From positions 2,130,501 to 2,194,500 of the forward strand of contig NZ_KI911562.1 in NCBI RefSeq assembly GCF_000515315.1: a stretch of DNA of 64,000 bases, in the 5' to 3' direction. The notes beneath the pieces were generated by a model, which saw only the letters and a list, made by a program, of their open reading frames with translations, did no database searches and was not told the DNA's origin. Position 1 is the first letter of the stretch; each line of letters opens with the position of its first letter. The stretch is from Asinibacterium sp. OR53 (lineage in GTDB: Bacteria; Bacteroidota; Bacteroidia; Chitinophagales; Chitinophagaceae). Positions 51,741-60,981 of the stretch are shown piece after piece. The position numbers were made by a program, and so were the translations under genes.

Positions 51741-53978
51741 ATGTGGTACCTCAGGAATACATTGTTGCTTTTGTTGTTGACGGGATGTTGTATTGTGCAA
51801 CGGGCCGAAGCGGCAAACGATACCCTGAATCTCCAGTTGAAATGGTGGCACCAGTTCCAGTTTGCAGGTTATTATGCGGCACAGATCAAAGGTTTTTACA
51901 GCGCTGAAGGCTTGAAAGTAAAATTGGTTCCCGGAGACGGCAACCACGACCCGCTGCGGGAAGTATTGGCGGGGCGGGCGCAGTTCGGCATTTCCGGTTC
52001 CGATCTGATGATCCAGTTCGCCAAAGGCAAACCGATAGTGGCATTGGGGGCGCTTTTTCAACATTCACCCTATATATTGATCTCTTTGGCCAGCAGGGGT
52101 ATCCGTGTGCCGTCGGACCTGGTAGGTAAGACCCTGATGGTTTCAGAAGCGCAGGGCTGGATAGAATTACAGGCTGTTTTTCTCAAAGAAGGCATTCCCA
52201 TCAATTCGTTGCATGTGGTAACACATAGTTGGAAAAACGACGATCTCATCAAAGGGAAGGTAGATGCGATGACCGGTTATTATTCCGATGAGCTCAACCA
52301 GTTGCGGAAGCAGGGGATAAAACCGTCTTATATACAACCCATCAACTACGGCATTGACTTTTACGGAGACCTGCTCTTTTCGCTCCAAAGCATGACAGAG
52401 AATAACCCGGAAAAGACCAGGAAGTTTGTGAAGGCAAGCTTCAAAGGATGGGATTACGCCCTGGATCACCCGGAAGAAATAGCCGATTATATCCTCACAT
52501 TGCCCGGCGTAAAAGAAAGGGGTGTTACAAAGACCGAACTGTTGGCGGAAGCCGAAGATATGCGCAAACTGATCGTGCCCGATATAGTGGAAATAGGGCA
52601 CATGAATGAAGGACGCTGGAATCATATCCTTGATATCTATAAGTCATTGAAGCTGGTTTCGCCGAATGCGCGGCTCGATGGGTTTGTGTACAGTGAGGGC
52701 AAAGGCTTCTCATCTGATGTGATACGAATGGGGATCATCCTGTCGGTAGCAGTCCTGTTGGTATTGCTGATCATCATATTGTACAGCATATCATTGAGGG
52801 CCTCGGTCAGGAAAAGAACGCTGCAACTGGAAAAAGAAATAGAGCAAAGAAAACGTACACAGGAGCAATTGCGCATCAGTGAAGAGCGATTGGAAATGGC
52901 TACCGATGCTGCTGAAATCGGTATATGGGATTGGGATATTCGGAACAACACGATTTATTTCAACGATATGTGGAAGATCATGTTGGGATATGACCCGGGA
53001 GAACTGGATAATAAATGGGAAACTTTTACCATGCTGCTGCATCCTGATGAACGGGAAGCGATAGAAAAACAATACAACGATTATGTGGCGGGTAAGATCA
53101 GCAGTTACCAGGTGATGATGCGGATGAAGACCCGCGAGAATAAATGGAAATGGATATTATCCATCAGCAAATCCCCCCTGCGGGATGAGCAGGGGGAAAC
53201 CATCCGTGCTGCAGGCATTCATATCGATATGGATGATATCAAGCAAAAAGAGATGGAACTGCAGGAACTTACCGAGGAACTGATGATCAGCAATAAGGAA
53301 TTGCAACAGTTTGCTTACATTACTTCACACAACCTGCGTGCCCCTGTTGCCAACCTGCGCAGCCTTACCTGGTTATTCAACAAAGAAGAACTGGCAGGCA
53401 GGAATAAGGATATTTTTGATAAGATCAATCTCAGTATTGATAAGCTGAGCTGTACACTGGACGATCTCAATGAAATACTAAGCTCCCTGGTGCACAAAAC
53501 GGAACTGCGGGAACCGGTCTCATTCGAAAAAGAACTGACAGATGTGATGTATTCCATCTCAGAAGAGATCATGGAAAAAGAAGCGGCGATTACTTATGAT
53601 TTCTCCAAAGCAAAAGACATTTGCTATCCCGGGAAAGTTATCCACAGTGTGTTCCTGAATACCATCACCAATGCCATCAAATACCGGAAGGAGCATGAAC
53701 GGCCTGTTATCCATATTACTACGCAGGAAGACGGAGAGTTTGTGGTACTTACCATCACAGATAATGGCAAAGGAATTGATATGGGAAAATACGGGAACAA
53801 AATATTCGGATTGTACCAACGCTTTCATGAAAATACGGAAGGAAAGGGATTAGGACTCTACATCGTTAAAAGCCAGGTAGAAGCCCTTGGAGGTAAGATC
53901 GCAGTGGAAAGTATGGTGAACAGGGGTACTACATTTCAAGTATTCCTGAAAAAAAACACAATGCCCTATGACGCCTGA
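51741..53978 (+). CDS. hybrid sensor: NMT1/THI5-like domain plus PAS histidine kinase
   Basis: 745 residues: signal peptide (1-24, ending AEA), an NMT1/THI5-like periplasmic binding domain (about 28-300, LKWWHQFQFAGYYAAQIKGFYSAEGL), one transmembrane helix (about 330-350), a coiled coil, a PAS/PAC domain (about 375-500), and a histidine kinase core with His530 in SHNLRAPVANL, N-box NAIKYRKEH and G-boxes DNGKGIDM and GKGLGLYIVKSQ. It would sense a small molecule, perhaps a thiamine-precursor-like pyrimidine, in the periplasm. The response regulator gene overlaps by 11 bases. Confidence 0.92.
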   Translation: MWYLRNTLLLLLLTGCCIVQRAEAANDTLNLQLKWWHQFQFAGYYAAQIKGFYSAEGLKVKLVPGDGNHDPLREVLAGRAQFGISGSDLMIQFAKGKPIVALGALFQHSPYILISLASRGIRVPSDLVGKTLMVSEAQGWIELQAVFLKEGIPINSLHVVTHSWKNDDLIKGKVDAMTGYYSDELNQLRKQGIKPSYIQPINYGIDFYGDLLFSLQSMTENNPEKTRKFVKASFKGWDYALDHPEEIADYILTLPGVKERGVTKTELLAEAEDMRKLIVPDIVEIGHMNEGRWNHILDIYKSLKLVSPNARLDGFVYSEGKGFSSDVIRMGIILSVAVLLVLLIIILYSISLRASVRKRTLQLEKEIEQRKRTQEQLRISEERLEMATDAAEIGIWDWDIRNNTIYFNDMWKIMLGYDPGELDNKWETFTMLLHPDEREAIEKQYNDYVAGKISSYQVMMRMKTRENKWKWILSISKSPLRDEQGETIRAAGIHIDMDDIKQKEMELQELTEELMISNKELQQFAYITSHNLRAPVANLRSLTWLFNKEELAGRNKDIFDKINLSIDKLSCTLDDLNEILSSLVHKTELREPVSFEKELTDVMYSISEEIMEKEAAITYDFSKAKDICYPGKVIHSVFLNTITNAIKYRKEHERPVIHITTQEDGEFVVLTITDNGKGIDMGKYGNKIFGLYQRFHENTEGKGLGLYIVKSQVEALGGKIAVESMVNRGTTFQVFLKKNTMPYDA

Positions 53979-54372
53979 ATACCAGCGGATACTTTTGGTA
54001 GACGACGATGATGTAACGAATTTCCTTAGCCGGGAAATATTCCGGCACTATCATCCAGACGTTTGCATTGATATAGCCCTGAACGGAAAAGAGGCCATCG
54101 AGTTGTTGATCCGTGCATCGGAAGAGGAAGAGGCCAGTCTGCCCCAGATCATCCTGCTAGATATCAATATGCCTGTAATGGATGGATGGGATTTCCTGGA
54201 CCATTTCAAGGTAATGGCGGAAAGCAGGCCAAACCTGGGTGAAATCCGTGTGTTTATTTTAACTTCTTCGGTCTATCCGGAAGATATCAAAAGGGCTATG
54301 ACCTACCCATTGGTGCAAAAAGCCTATTCTAAACCATTGAATGACCAGCAAATCAAAGAAATGATGGGGTGA
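53968..54372 (+). CDS. single-domain response regulator
   Basis: 134 residues, receiver domain only. Acidic pocket VDDDD (12-15), phosphoacceptor Asp65 in ILLDINMPVMDGW, Thr/Ser switch ILTSS and Lys in YSKPL. Cognate partner of the overlapping sensor kinase by position. It has no output domain, so it probably acts by protein contact or phosphorelay. Confidence 0.92.
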   Translation: MTPEYQRILLVDDDDVTNFLSREIFRHYHPDVCIDIALNGKEAIELLIRASEEEEASLPQIILLDINMPVMDGWDFLDHFKVMAESRPNLGEIRVFILTSSVYPEDIKRAMTYPLVQKAYSKPLNDQQIKEMMG

Positions 54373-54775
54373 AAGGCCCCGGAATGGGGAAAATACGAAG
54401 TTTGAACGCTGAAAAATTCCGTGTTTTCACCGTTAAGAAATGGTGATTTACACAGAAGCTTAATCTTTTTCCCTGATTAGCTTTGTATGAGTTTTAGTAA
54501 ATCTATCCCTGATTCCAATTTCCTTATAGCTATACGAATCCTATATTCTATTGCAAAACCACGGAATAGGGGCGAATATTCTCCGCCCCTATTTTATTTG
54601 TAGACCTAACAGGATCGTATAAACATTTTTGGAGTTTTGGTGTGGCAGATTGCCGTTGGTTCGGCTATCTGCTTTATTTGTTTATTGGAACTTGGTATGA
54701 ATGGCGAGCAAGGTTAACCAGAAGTCATTAACTTTACGCCATCAGCAGTACTGCAAATCAAACAAGGAACATTAA
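54373..54775. other. intergenic region with terminator
   Basis: About 400 bases with no credible gene. It contains the terminator at 54565-54600 and, after it, the probable promoter of the LuxR-type regulator gene. Confidence 0.5.
54565..54600 (+). terminator. intrinsic terminator
   Basis: Stem AATAGGGGCG (54565-54574) with CGCCCCTATT (54584-54593), then TTATTTG. It probably ends the sensor kinase/response regulator transcript. Confidence 0.8.
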
Positions 54776-55402
54776 ATGAGAATATTGATCGCAGACGATC
54801 ACACATTGATCCGAGAAGGGCTCAGAAAGATACTGGAAGAATCACTTTCTTTTGCAGAAGTGCATGATGTATCCGATTCTGCTGATCTGTTCAAGAAAGC
54901 AGTCGGAGAAAGCTGGGATATCATCATTTCCGATATCAGCATGCCCGGGTATTCCGGTATTGAAATACTCAAGCAGATCAAAGAACATGCTCCCCAAACG
55001 CCTGTACTCATGTTGAGCATGCATTCGCCTGAGCAATATGCGGTACGTGCTATCAAGGCAGGAGCGGCAGGTTATCTCACCAAAGAAAGTGCACCTTATG
55101 AATTGGTGAAAGCCGTTCAACAAATATTGAGCGGAAGAAAATACATTACCAGTGAAGTGGCGGAAGTGCTCGCAGGTTCACTGGAAGAGAAAAGCGACAA
55201 AGCTCCTCACGAACAATTATCTGACCGCGAGTTTGAAGTATTCAAAATGCTGGTGTCTGGTAAAAGCATCTCCGAGATCGGGGATATACTCTCCCTCAAC
55301 GTAAATACCATCAGCACTTACCGCGCCAGGATCATGGACAAAATGAGGATGCAAAGCAATGCCGACCTGGTCCGTTACGCCATCCAGAACAATATTGTAT
55401 AA
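54776..55402 (+). CDS. NarL/FixJ-family response regulator
   Basis: 208 residues: a receiver domain (IADDH, phosphoacceptor Asp53 in IISDISMPGYSGIE, Thr-like MLSMHS, Lys in YLTKES) followed by a LuxR-type HTH (LSDREFEVFKMLVSGKSISEIGDILSLNVNTISTYRARIMDKM). No kinase is adjacent, other than the NMT1-sensor kinase 1 kb upstream. DNA-binding transcriptional activator by family. Confidence 0.93.
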   Translation: MRILIADDHTLIREGLRKILEESLSFAEVHDVSDSADLFKKAVGESWDIIISDISMPGYSGIEILKQIKEHAPQTPVLMLSMHSPEQYAVRAIKAGAAGYLTKESAPYELVKAVQQILSGRKYITSEVAEVLAGSLEEKSDKAPHEQLSDREFEVFKMLVSGKSISEIGDILSLNVNTISTYRARIMDKMRMQSNADLVRYAIQNNIV

Positions 55403-55695
55403 TAAAAACACCGTTTATTGTAGTTTTTATACTACATGTTTTACATGACTCTTGTTATGTGCGGGCCAGCGGGAACTGTGTTTCTTTGTGATGTATTATC
55501 CAATATTCTAAGTAAAGATCCTTTAAAAGCCCGTTAGCCGGACGCTTCCTGTGTTGGGTTAACGTCCACATTACCTGATTCTCCTTGAGAAACCTTGTAG
55601 TTAACCGCTACGCAAGCTTTGTAGGGCTAATCCTTTACAAAGCTTTTTTTTACCCAAACAGATGATGCACCCCCCCGGCGTCTATTTTAAATGCT
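55403..55695 (+). other. intergenic region, possible small RNA
   Basis: About 290 bases with no convincing reading frame. It begins with a small hairpin (TGTAGT/ACTACA) and ends in a strong terminator 210 bases after the regulator stop. The distance to the terminator and its clean shape leave room for a separately transcribed small RNA; no promoter is proven. Confidence 0.35.
55614..55651 (+). terminator. intrinsic terminator
   Basis: Perfect stem AAGCTTTGTA (55614-55623) with TACAAAGCTT (55636-55645), followed by a run of T to 55651. Confidence 0.87.
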
Positions 55696-56100
55696 ATGAT
55701 TGCCAACGCATTACGATTATTAATGGTGGACGACTCTGATTTTATCAGGGAAAGGTTGCTCCTGCTATTGGCCGATCTGGGGTCTATAGGGGAAATCCAA
55801 TCAGCCAAAAGCGCCGAAGAGGGAATAGCACTGTTAAACGATGGTTACCGGCCGGATATCATACTCCTGGATATCAATCTGCCAGGGAAAAATGGCCTCC
55901 ATATGCTGAAAGACATCCGGAAAATGGAAGGTTTTTCTCCGCTGGTAGTGATCCTTACCAATAATACCCTTTCCGGCTACAAATCGGAATGCCTCCGCTG
56001 TGGCGCCGATCATTTCCTGGATAAAGCCCGGGATTTTCAACAGATTCCCGCCATCATCGAAGCTACCTGGCAAAAATTATATTCCCAGCAGTTGCTTTAA
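55696..56100 (+). CDS. single-domain response regulator
   Basis: 134 residues, receiver only: acidic pocket VDDSD, Asp59 in IILLDINLPGKNGL, Thr in VILTNNT, Lys in DKARDF. Similar in length to the receiver protein at 53968 but more basic. It is preceded by a terminator and convergent with the LytTR regulator; the two coding sequences overlap by 24 bases at their 3' ends. Confidence 0.9.
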   Translation: MIANALRLLMVDDSDFIRERLLLLLADLGSIGEIQSAKSAEEGIALLNDGYRPDIILLDINLPGKNGLHMLKDIRKMEGFSPLVVILTNNTLSGYKSECLRCGADHFLDKARDFQQIPAIIEATWQKLYSQQLL

Positions 56101-56814
56101 TTTCTGGTATCCCGATTTACTCACGGGAAGCCTTACCCCCACACTGAGAATGGCCAGATGGCCGTCTTTTTCATAAGGATCAATCCGACTGATGAGCTGC
56201 ACATTCACGAGGTATGAACGGTGGATGCGCACGAATTGCTGCGGGTCGAGTTGTTGCTCAAAATACTGCATCGTCCGGTTCTTCAGGAACGCACCTTCTG
56301 CCGTATGGATTTTCACATAATCATCGGCCGATTCGAGGTAACGGATATTCGCCGTAGGGATGATCTTAATCTTTCCATTATCCTTCAGCACGATCCTGTT
56401 GGAACGGGAAGGCTGGTTACCCAGGCTCTCCAATAACTGACCCGTTTGCAGTGCCATTTCCTGCCTGCCCAGTTGTTGCCATTTCTGCATGGCTTTATCG
56501 AACCGTTCTTTGCTGAAGGGTTTCAGCAGGTAATCGATGGCATGTGCTTCAAAAGCTTTGATGGCATATTCTTCGAAAGCAGTGGTGAAAATAACAGCAG
56601 GCGGCTGCTCTACCAGTTCCAACATTTCAAATCCATTGATCTTCGGCATTTGTATGTCGAGAAACAAGAGATCGGGCTGGTGTTGTTGTATGGCTTTGAT
56701 TCCTTCAAATCCATCACTGCACTCCTGCACTACTTCTATTTCAGGATAGTATTGCAGGTATTCTTTTACCATGTTCCTTGCCAGGAATTCGTCGTCAATG
56801 ATGATGGCCTTCAT
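56077..56814 (-). CDS. LytTR-family response regulator
   Basis: About 245 residues from MKAIIIDDEFLARNM; a longer start inside the kinase gene is unlikely. Receiver with Asp53 in FLDIQMPKINGFEML, Thr in IFTTAFEEYA and Lys in LLKPFS. C-terminal LytTR DNA-binding domain with RIHRSYLVNVQLI. Encoded downstream of its kinase with a 20-base overlap. Its 3' end overlaps the converging receiver gene by 24 bases. Confidence 0.93.
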   Translation of the reverse strand: MKAIIIDDEFLARNMVKEYLQYYPEIEVVQECSDGFEGIKAIQQHQPDLLFLDIQMPKINGFEMLELVEQPPAVIFTTAFEEYAIKAFEAHAIDYLLKPFSKERFDKAMQKWQQLGRQEMALQTGQLLESLGNQPSRSNRIVLKDNGKIKIIPTANIRYLESADDYVKIHTAEGAFLKNRTMQYFEQQLDPQQFVRIHRSYLVNVQLISRIDPYEKDGHLAILSVGVRLPVSKSGYQKLKQLLGI

Positions 56815-57853
56815 AAATATTTTGTGGGATGAGTAGCGTAGTTGAAAAAACAGAACCGTTTGCATGCGTCAGTAACAGGTCGTTCCGTGCATATAGCAGG
56901 AAGAGCCGGCGCTGGATGGATGCCAGTCCGAACCCTGTTCCCTGGGTATTGACAGCAGTTGTTTCATCGAATGGATTGGTGACCGTAAGTTCCAGCATAC
57001 CTTTTCGCTGAGCGGCATCCAGACTGATCAATACGGTATCGATGGTATCATATAGACCGAATTTGATGGCATTCTCTACGATCGGTTGTAATAGGAGTGA
57101 AGGGATCAATAGTTTGCCGGCTTCTTCTCTTACATTGATAGCTGTTTGCAATCGGTGACCGAAGCGTACTTTTTCAATCTCCAGGTACAATTGCAGGTGA
57201 TGCAACTCATCTTCCAGCGTCACCAACTGGTGCTCTTCTTTCTTTAAAGTGCCTCTTAAAAAATCAGACAATTGCTGGATCATGTGCCGTGCTTTTTCAG
57301 GCTGACTACCGGCCAGCGCACTGATGGAATTAAGGCTGTTGAAAAGAAAATGCGGTTGCAACTGCTGACGCAGTTTGAGCAGTTCGGCGTCTTTGGCCAG
57401 CCGCTCTGCATCTTCTTTACGCCGGTCGTTCTCCTGTTGTTCCTGCAGGGTATACCACAGGATGGCTATCATGGCCATGCATCCGATCATGAGAAAGGCG
57501 AGGATATAACGGATCGGAACCGATTGATCGAGAAAAGCCTGGTAAGCTACATTGCTTCTGAACAACAATTTCAATATCCATTTGCTCATCAATAACCAGA
57601 TAGCGCTCTCTACCAGGCTCACAACCAGCAGGTACCAATAGCGTTCCTTCCTGGGCAGGTAAAACCGCATATTGTTAACGATCAGTGCGCAACAGCCCGC
57701 CAGCAATATATTACAACAAAGAGCATCTGTAAAAGCGATCAGTAAATCAAAGCCCGCCCGCTCTACCATGGCGGCCTGGACGAGTATCCACGCCAGCCAC
57801 CAGCAGCAGAAAATAATGTAAAAGCCTTTGCCTGTTGTGATAGATCGTACCAT
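56795..57853 (-). CDS. LytS-like sensor histidine kinase
   Basis: 352 residues. Four transmembrane helices (about 15-35, 45-70, 75-95, 115-140), then the His_kinase (PF06580) core with the phosphoacceptor in QLQPHFLFNSLNSI and the ATP-binding region LLQPIVENAIKFG and GTGFGLASIQRRL. This is the common Bacteroidota LytS/YehU type, here with no periplasmic sensor domain. Pairs with the LytTR regulator. Confidence 0.93.
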   Translation of the reverse strand: MVRSITTGKGFYIIFCCWWLAWILVQAAMVERAGFDLLIAFTDALCCNILLAGCCALIVNNMRFYLPRKERYWYLLVVSLVESAIWLLMSKWILKLLFRSNVAYQAFLDQSVPIRYILAFLMIGCMAMIAILWYTLQEQQENDRRKEDAERLAKDAELLKLRQQLQPHFLFNSLNSISALAGSQPEKARHMIQQLSDFLRGTLKKEEHQLVTLEDELHHLQLYLEIEKVRFGHRLQTAINVREEAGKLLIPSLLLQPIVENAIKFGLYDTIDTVLISLDAAQRKGMLELTVTNPFDETTAVNTQGTGFGLASIQRRLFLLYARNDLLLTHANGSVFSTTLLIPQNIYEGHHH

Positions 57854-57858
57854 ATCGG

Positions 57859-58218
57859 TTAAACAGTTTCCAGGAATTTATCGGTACACTGCTCCAACAA
57901 ATATCCCGCTTTTGCATGAACGGAGTGCTGGTAGGCACGGCCGTCATCTTCTTCTCTGATGCGGGAATACACTTCGGCACCATCTGTAAGCTTTTCCAGT
58001 TTGTGCAGCTCGGTTACGTTGATGAACTTCCATTGCACCAGGTGGTTGGCCCGGTTGAAAAAATTTTCCTGTTCTTTCTGGCCGGTGAGCTGGGCTTTGT
58101 TAAAGGCATGCAGTTCGTCTTCTGCATGGATGAGCCTGAGTTGTTCATCGAACTGTGCGTGGTGTTCGCCATTGCCGCAAATGATGCGATACACCAGTTT
58201 TGCAAGATACCATTCCAT
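57859..58218 (-). CDS. DUF4288 protein
   Basis: 119 residues starting MEWYLAKLVYRIICGNGEHHAQFDEQLRLIHAEDELHAF and including VQWKFINVTELHKLEKLTDGAEVYSRI, the DUF4288 pattern. Soluble. No known function. It is a few bases upstream of the LytS-like gene on the same strand, so it may be in the operon. Confidence 0.85.
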   Translation of the reverse strand: MEWYLAKLVYRIICGNGEHHAQFDEQLRLIHAEDELHAFNKAQLTGQKEQENFFNRANHLVQWKFINVTELHKLEKLTDGAEVYSRIREEDDGRAYQHSVHAKAGYLLEQCTDKFLETV

Positions 58219-58256
58219 AACAGATCAATTTACAAGGTGAAAACAGCCGAATTGGT

Positions 58257-59015
58257 TTAATAACTTTTGATCTCAATGCCGCCAAAAATGCTGGTGCCGC
58301 GTATGATGATCACTTTAGAAGGATCGAAATTGCCGGCCTGCATCGGGCGCTTGTCATCGATACCGGCGAAAATGGCCACGGACTCTGACCTGACTTCCCA
58401 ATGCGGGGGGATGATGAGCTTGGCTCCGCCAAAAATGAGGGTGATATCTATCACGATGGTGCCGGTAATATCGGCCTGGCTCAGATTGACTTCAGCGCCG
58501 CCCATGAAACAACAAATTTCCCCGCCCTTAAAATTTTTCGATGTGACTGTTTTTTTAACCCCGCTGAAAACTGATACGCTGTCGATCACATCATCTGTAT
58601 GTATTTCTGCATCGCCAGATACATGTACTTTATCATAGTCATATTTTCCGTACCGGTCTTGCCAGCGGTTGAAGCAGCGCGACCTGCGCCTGGGGCGGAA
58701 CATGAAAATGAGTCCTACTCCGATGATGATGATGGGCCACATATAAGTCCGCATGTCCATATCACTGAATATTTCTCCCATCAGGAAAACCGCGCCAATG
58801 CCGGCAATGATAAACCAGGAAAAATTTCGGAACCTGTGTTTGATACCTGAGATCAACCCAATGATGATGAGTATCATAGGCCAGGTAAACAACCAGTGAG
58901 GAAAGGGCGCGCTTATCTGCTGGAGCAGCAACCCTACGCCGATCAGTACAAATATCAGCCCGGTCCAGAACCGGCTGTGTTTTTCGTTTTCAATGTTTTT
59001 GTTGAAGTCTTCCAT
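58257..59015 (-). CDS. LiaF/DUF5668-type membrane protein
   Basis: 252 residues. Four transmembrane helices in the first 110 residues (LIFVLIGVGLLLQQI, WLFTWPMILIIIGLI), then a cytosolic beta-helix-like C-terminal domain (VSVFSGVKKTV, GGEICCFMGGAEVNLS, IDITLIFGGAKLIIP, IFGGIEIKS) typical of LiaF-like cell-envelope stress proteins. Possibly regulates or senses through the neighbouring LytS/LytTR pair; inference. Confidence 0.87.
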   Translation of the reverse strand: MEDFNKNIENEKHSRFWTGLIFVLIGVGLLLQQISAPFPHWLFTWPMILIIIGLISGIKHRFRNFSWFIIAGIGAVFLMGEIFSDMDMRTYMWPIIIIGVGLIFMFRPRRRSRCFNRWQDRYGKYDYDKVHVSGDAEIHTDDVIDSVSVFSGVKKTVTSKNFKGGEICCFMGGAEVNLSQADITGTIVIDITLIFGGAKLIIPPHWEVRSESVAIFAGIDDKRPMQAGNFDPSKVIIIRGTSIFGGIEIKSY

Positions 59016-59135
59016 TATTTATCGTTTGATAGCACAAATCTAGTGGCATGAAAAAAGCCGGAGAAGCGTCTTTAGGCAGGCATAACTGGAAAGGCGGTAA
59101 ATGGCGGAAAAACTTCGGTAAATGACAGGCGCTTA

Positions 59136-60044
59136 TCAATTCGCCGAGCGCCAGCCGATGAGCAATACGCCTATGATCACCAATGCTGTACCGGCTAGCT
59201 GCAAGCCCAATATAGGTTCGCCAAGGATAAAATGCGCCTGCAGGATGGTGGAAACAGGACCAATACTGGTGATGATGGCTACATTGTTACTGCCGATGCT
59301 TTTCATTCCGGCACTCATCATAAAAGAAGGTAGTACGGTTGCAATAATGGCAAGGGCAGAGCCATAACTTACCAGGCTAGCGGTAAAGGCCACCTGCTGC
59401 ATGGAATGGGTGAATAAGAAATGAGCGAAAACACCAACTGTCGCAGCAAGCATAACATAAGCAGTATAACGGGCGGTACCGGCTTGCTTTACCAGCCTGC
59501 CGGTGCCAACGAGGTAGAATGAGTAAGTAATGGCACAGAGAAAGATCATGAAAGAGCCGTAAAAGAAACCCGGGTGACCGGTATCCAGCCTCAACTCACC
59601 CAGGTAGGCAATGCCAATACCAAGATAAGTCAGCAACAAAGCGGCGATCTGCGTTTTACTGAGTGCAGTTTTGAAATACCAGGTATTGATGAGCACGGCG
59701 AAAGTAGGGTAGAGAAAAAGGATCAGCCGTTCCAGTCCCGCCGATACATATTGCAGCCCTATGAAGTCAAACAAGCTGCTCAGGTAATATCCCAGGATGC
59801 CCATGACGCCGATCAGGAGCCATTGCCTGCGTGTTAAAGGCTGGTTTTCTTCTTTTTTTGCCGCCAGCCAGGCAACTACAGCGTAAAAGGGCAGGGAGAA
59901 TAACATGCGCACCGTGAGTAAAGTAACGGCATCGGTGCCTGTATCATGAAAAGCCAGCTTAACAAAAATGGCTTTGGTAGAAAAGAAGACAGCACCCAGC
60001 AACGTGATCAGAAATCCTTTTAACCCGATGCGTTGTGCTGTCAT
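59136..60044 (-). CDS. EamA/DMT-family exporter
   Basis: 302 residues with ten transmembrane helices in two homologous five-helix halves. The C-terminal part of each half has the EamA pattern (LERLILFLYPTFAVLI and ISTSIGPVSTILQAHFILGEPI-like). Exporter of unknown substrate. Stands between the LiaF-like gene and dapD. Confidence 0.9.
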   Translation of the reverse strand: MTAQRIGLKGFLITLLGAVFFSTKAIFVKLAFHDTGTDAVTLLTVRMLFSLPFYAVVAWLAAKKEENQPLTRRQWLLIGVMGILGYYLSSLFDFIGLQYVSAGLERLILFLYPTFAVLINTWYFKTALSKTQIAALLLTYLGIGIAYLGELRLDTGHPGFFYGSFMIFLCAITYSFYLVGTGRLVKQAGTARYTAYVMLAATVGVFAHFLFTHSMQQVAFTASLVSYGSALAIIATVLPSFMMSAGMKSIGSNNVAIITSIGPVSTILQAHFILGEPILGLQLAGTALVIIGVLLIGWRSAN

Positions 60045-60077
60045 CTATCAAGTATAATTGAACAGTCAGTAATGAGT

Positions 60078-60893
60078 TTAAACACTTACATTGAAATCGC
60101 GTAATGCGTCGTTGAGGCTGGTTTTCAGGTCTGTACTGGGTTTACGCTGACCAATGATGAGGGCGCAGCTTACCTGGTATTCGCCCGCATTGAACTTTTT
60201 GGTATAGCTGCCCGGGATCACTACACTTCTGGCAGGAACACGGCCCTTGTATTCGACGGGCTCGGACCCGCTTACGTCGATGATCTTGGTTGATTGGGTA
60301 AGTACCACATTAGCGCCCAGCACCGCTTCTTTTTCTACGATCACGCCTTCTACCACAATGCAACGGCTACCGATAAAGCATCCGTCTTCAATGATCACGG
60401 GGCTCGCCTGCAATGGTTCGAGCACACCACCGATACCTACGCCACCACTCAGGTGAACGCCTTTGCCTATCTGGGCACAGCTTCCCACGGTGGCCCAGGT
60501 GTCTACCATAGTGCCCTCATCTACATAAGCGCCGATGTTCACATAGCTGGGCATGAGCACCACATTCCTGCCCAGGAAAGCGCCATAACGGGCTACGGCA
60601 TGGGGAACAGCCCTTACACCCAGTTCGCGGTAATTATTTTTGAGGAGCATTTTATCGTAAAATTCGAAAGGCGTGATAGACCAGGTCTGCATTTGCTGGA
60701 TGCTGAAATACATCAAAATAGCCTGTTTCACCCACTCGTTCACCACCCACCGGCCATTCTCCGGGGAAGCTACGCGTAGCCTGCCTTTGTCAACCTCTTC
60801 AATAATGGTGCGAACGGCTTCGGTGTAAGTCACTTCTTTCAATAACTCCCGGTTGCCCCAGGCTTCCTGTATCAGGGCTTTCAATGATTCCAT
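60078..60893 (-). CDS. dapD: tetrahydrodipicolinate N-succinyltransferase
   Basis: 271 residues from MESLKALIQEAWGN; a 68-residue upstream extension is not coding. The left-handed beta-helix hexapeptide repeats are clear (NIGAYVDEGTMVDTWATVGSCAQIGKGVHLSGGVGIGGVLEP), with the conserved FVGSRCIVVEG-like GSRCIVVEGV. Makes N-succinyl-L-2-amino-6-oxopimelate in lysine and meso-diaminopimelate synthesis. Divergent from the YrdC-like gene. Confidence 0.95.
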   Translation of the reverse strand: MESLKALIQEAWGNRELLKEVTYTEAVRTIIEEVDKGRLRVASPENGRWVVNEWVKQAILMYFSIQQMQTWSITPFEFYDKMLLKNNYRELGVRAVPHAVARYGAFLGRNVVLMPSYVNIGAYVDEGTMVDTWATVGSCAQIGKGVHLSGGVGIGGVLEPLQASPVIIEDGCFIGSRCIVVEGVIVEKEAVLGANVVLTQSTKIIDVSGSEPVEYKGRVPARSVVIPGSYTKKFNAGEYQVSCALIIGQRKPSTDLKTSLNDALRDFNVSV

Positions 60894-60981
60894 GGTCAGT
60901 TTTTTGTGCAAACATACAGTATCATGGCTTTTGCAGCATGTATCTGCGTTACAATTTGTAATTTGCTGCCGGTAATTTTGT

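Noticed and set aside
51623..51907. 94-codon open frame over the sensor kinase start
   Set aside because: It lies mostly within the kinase gene in another frame, with no motifs.
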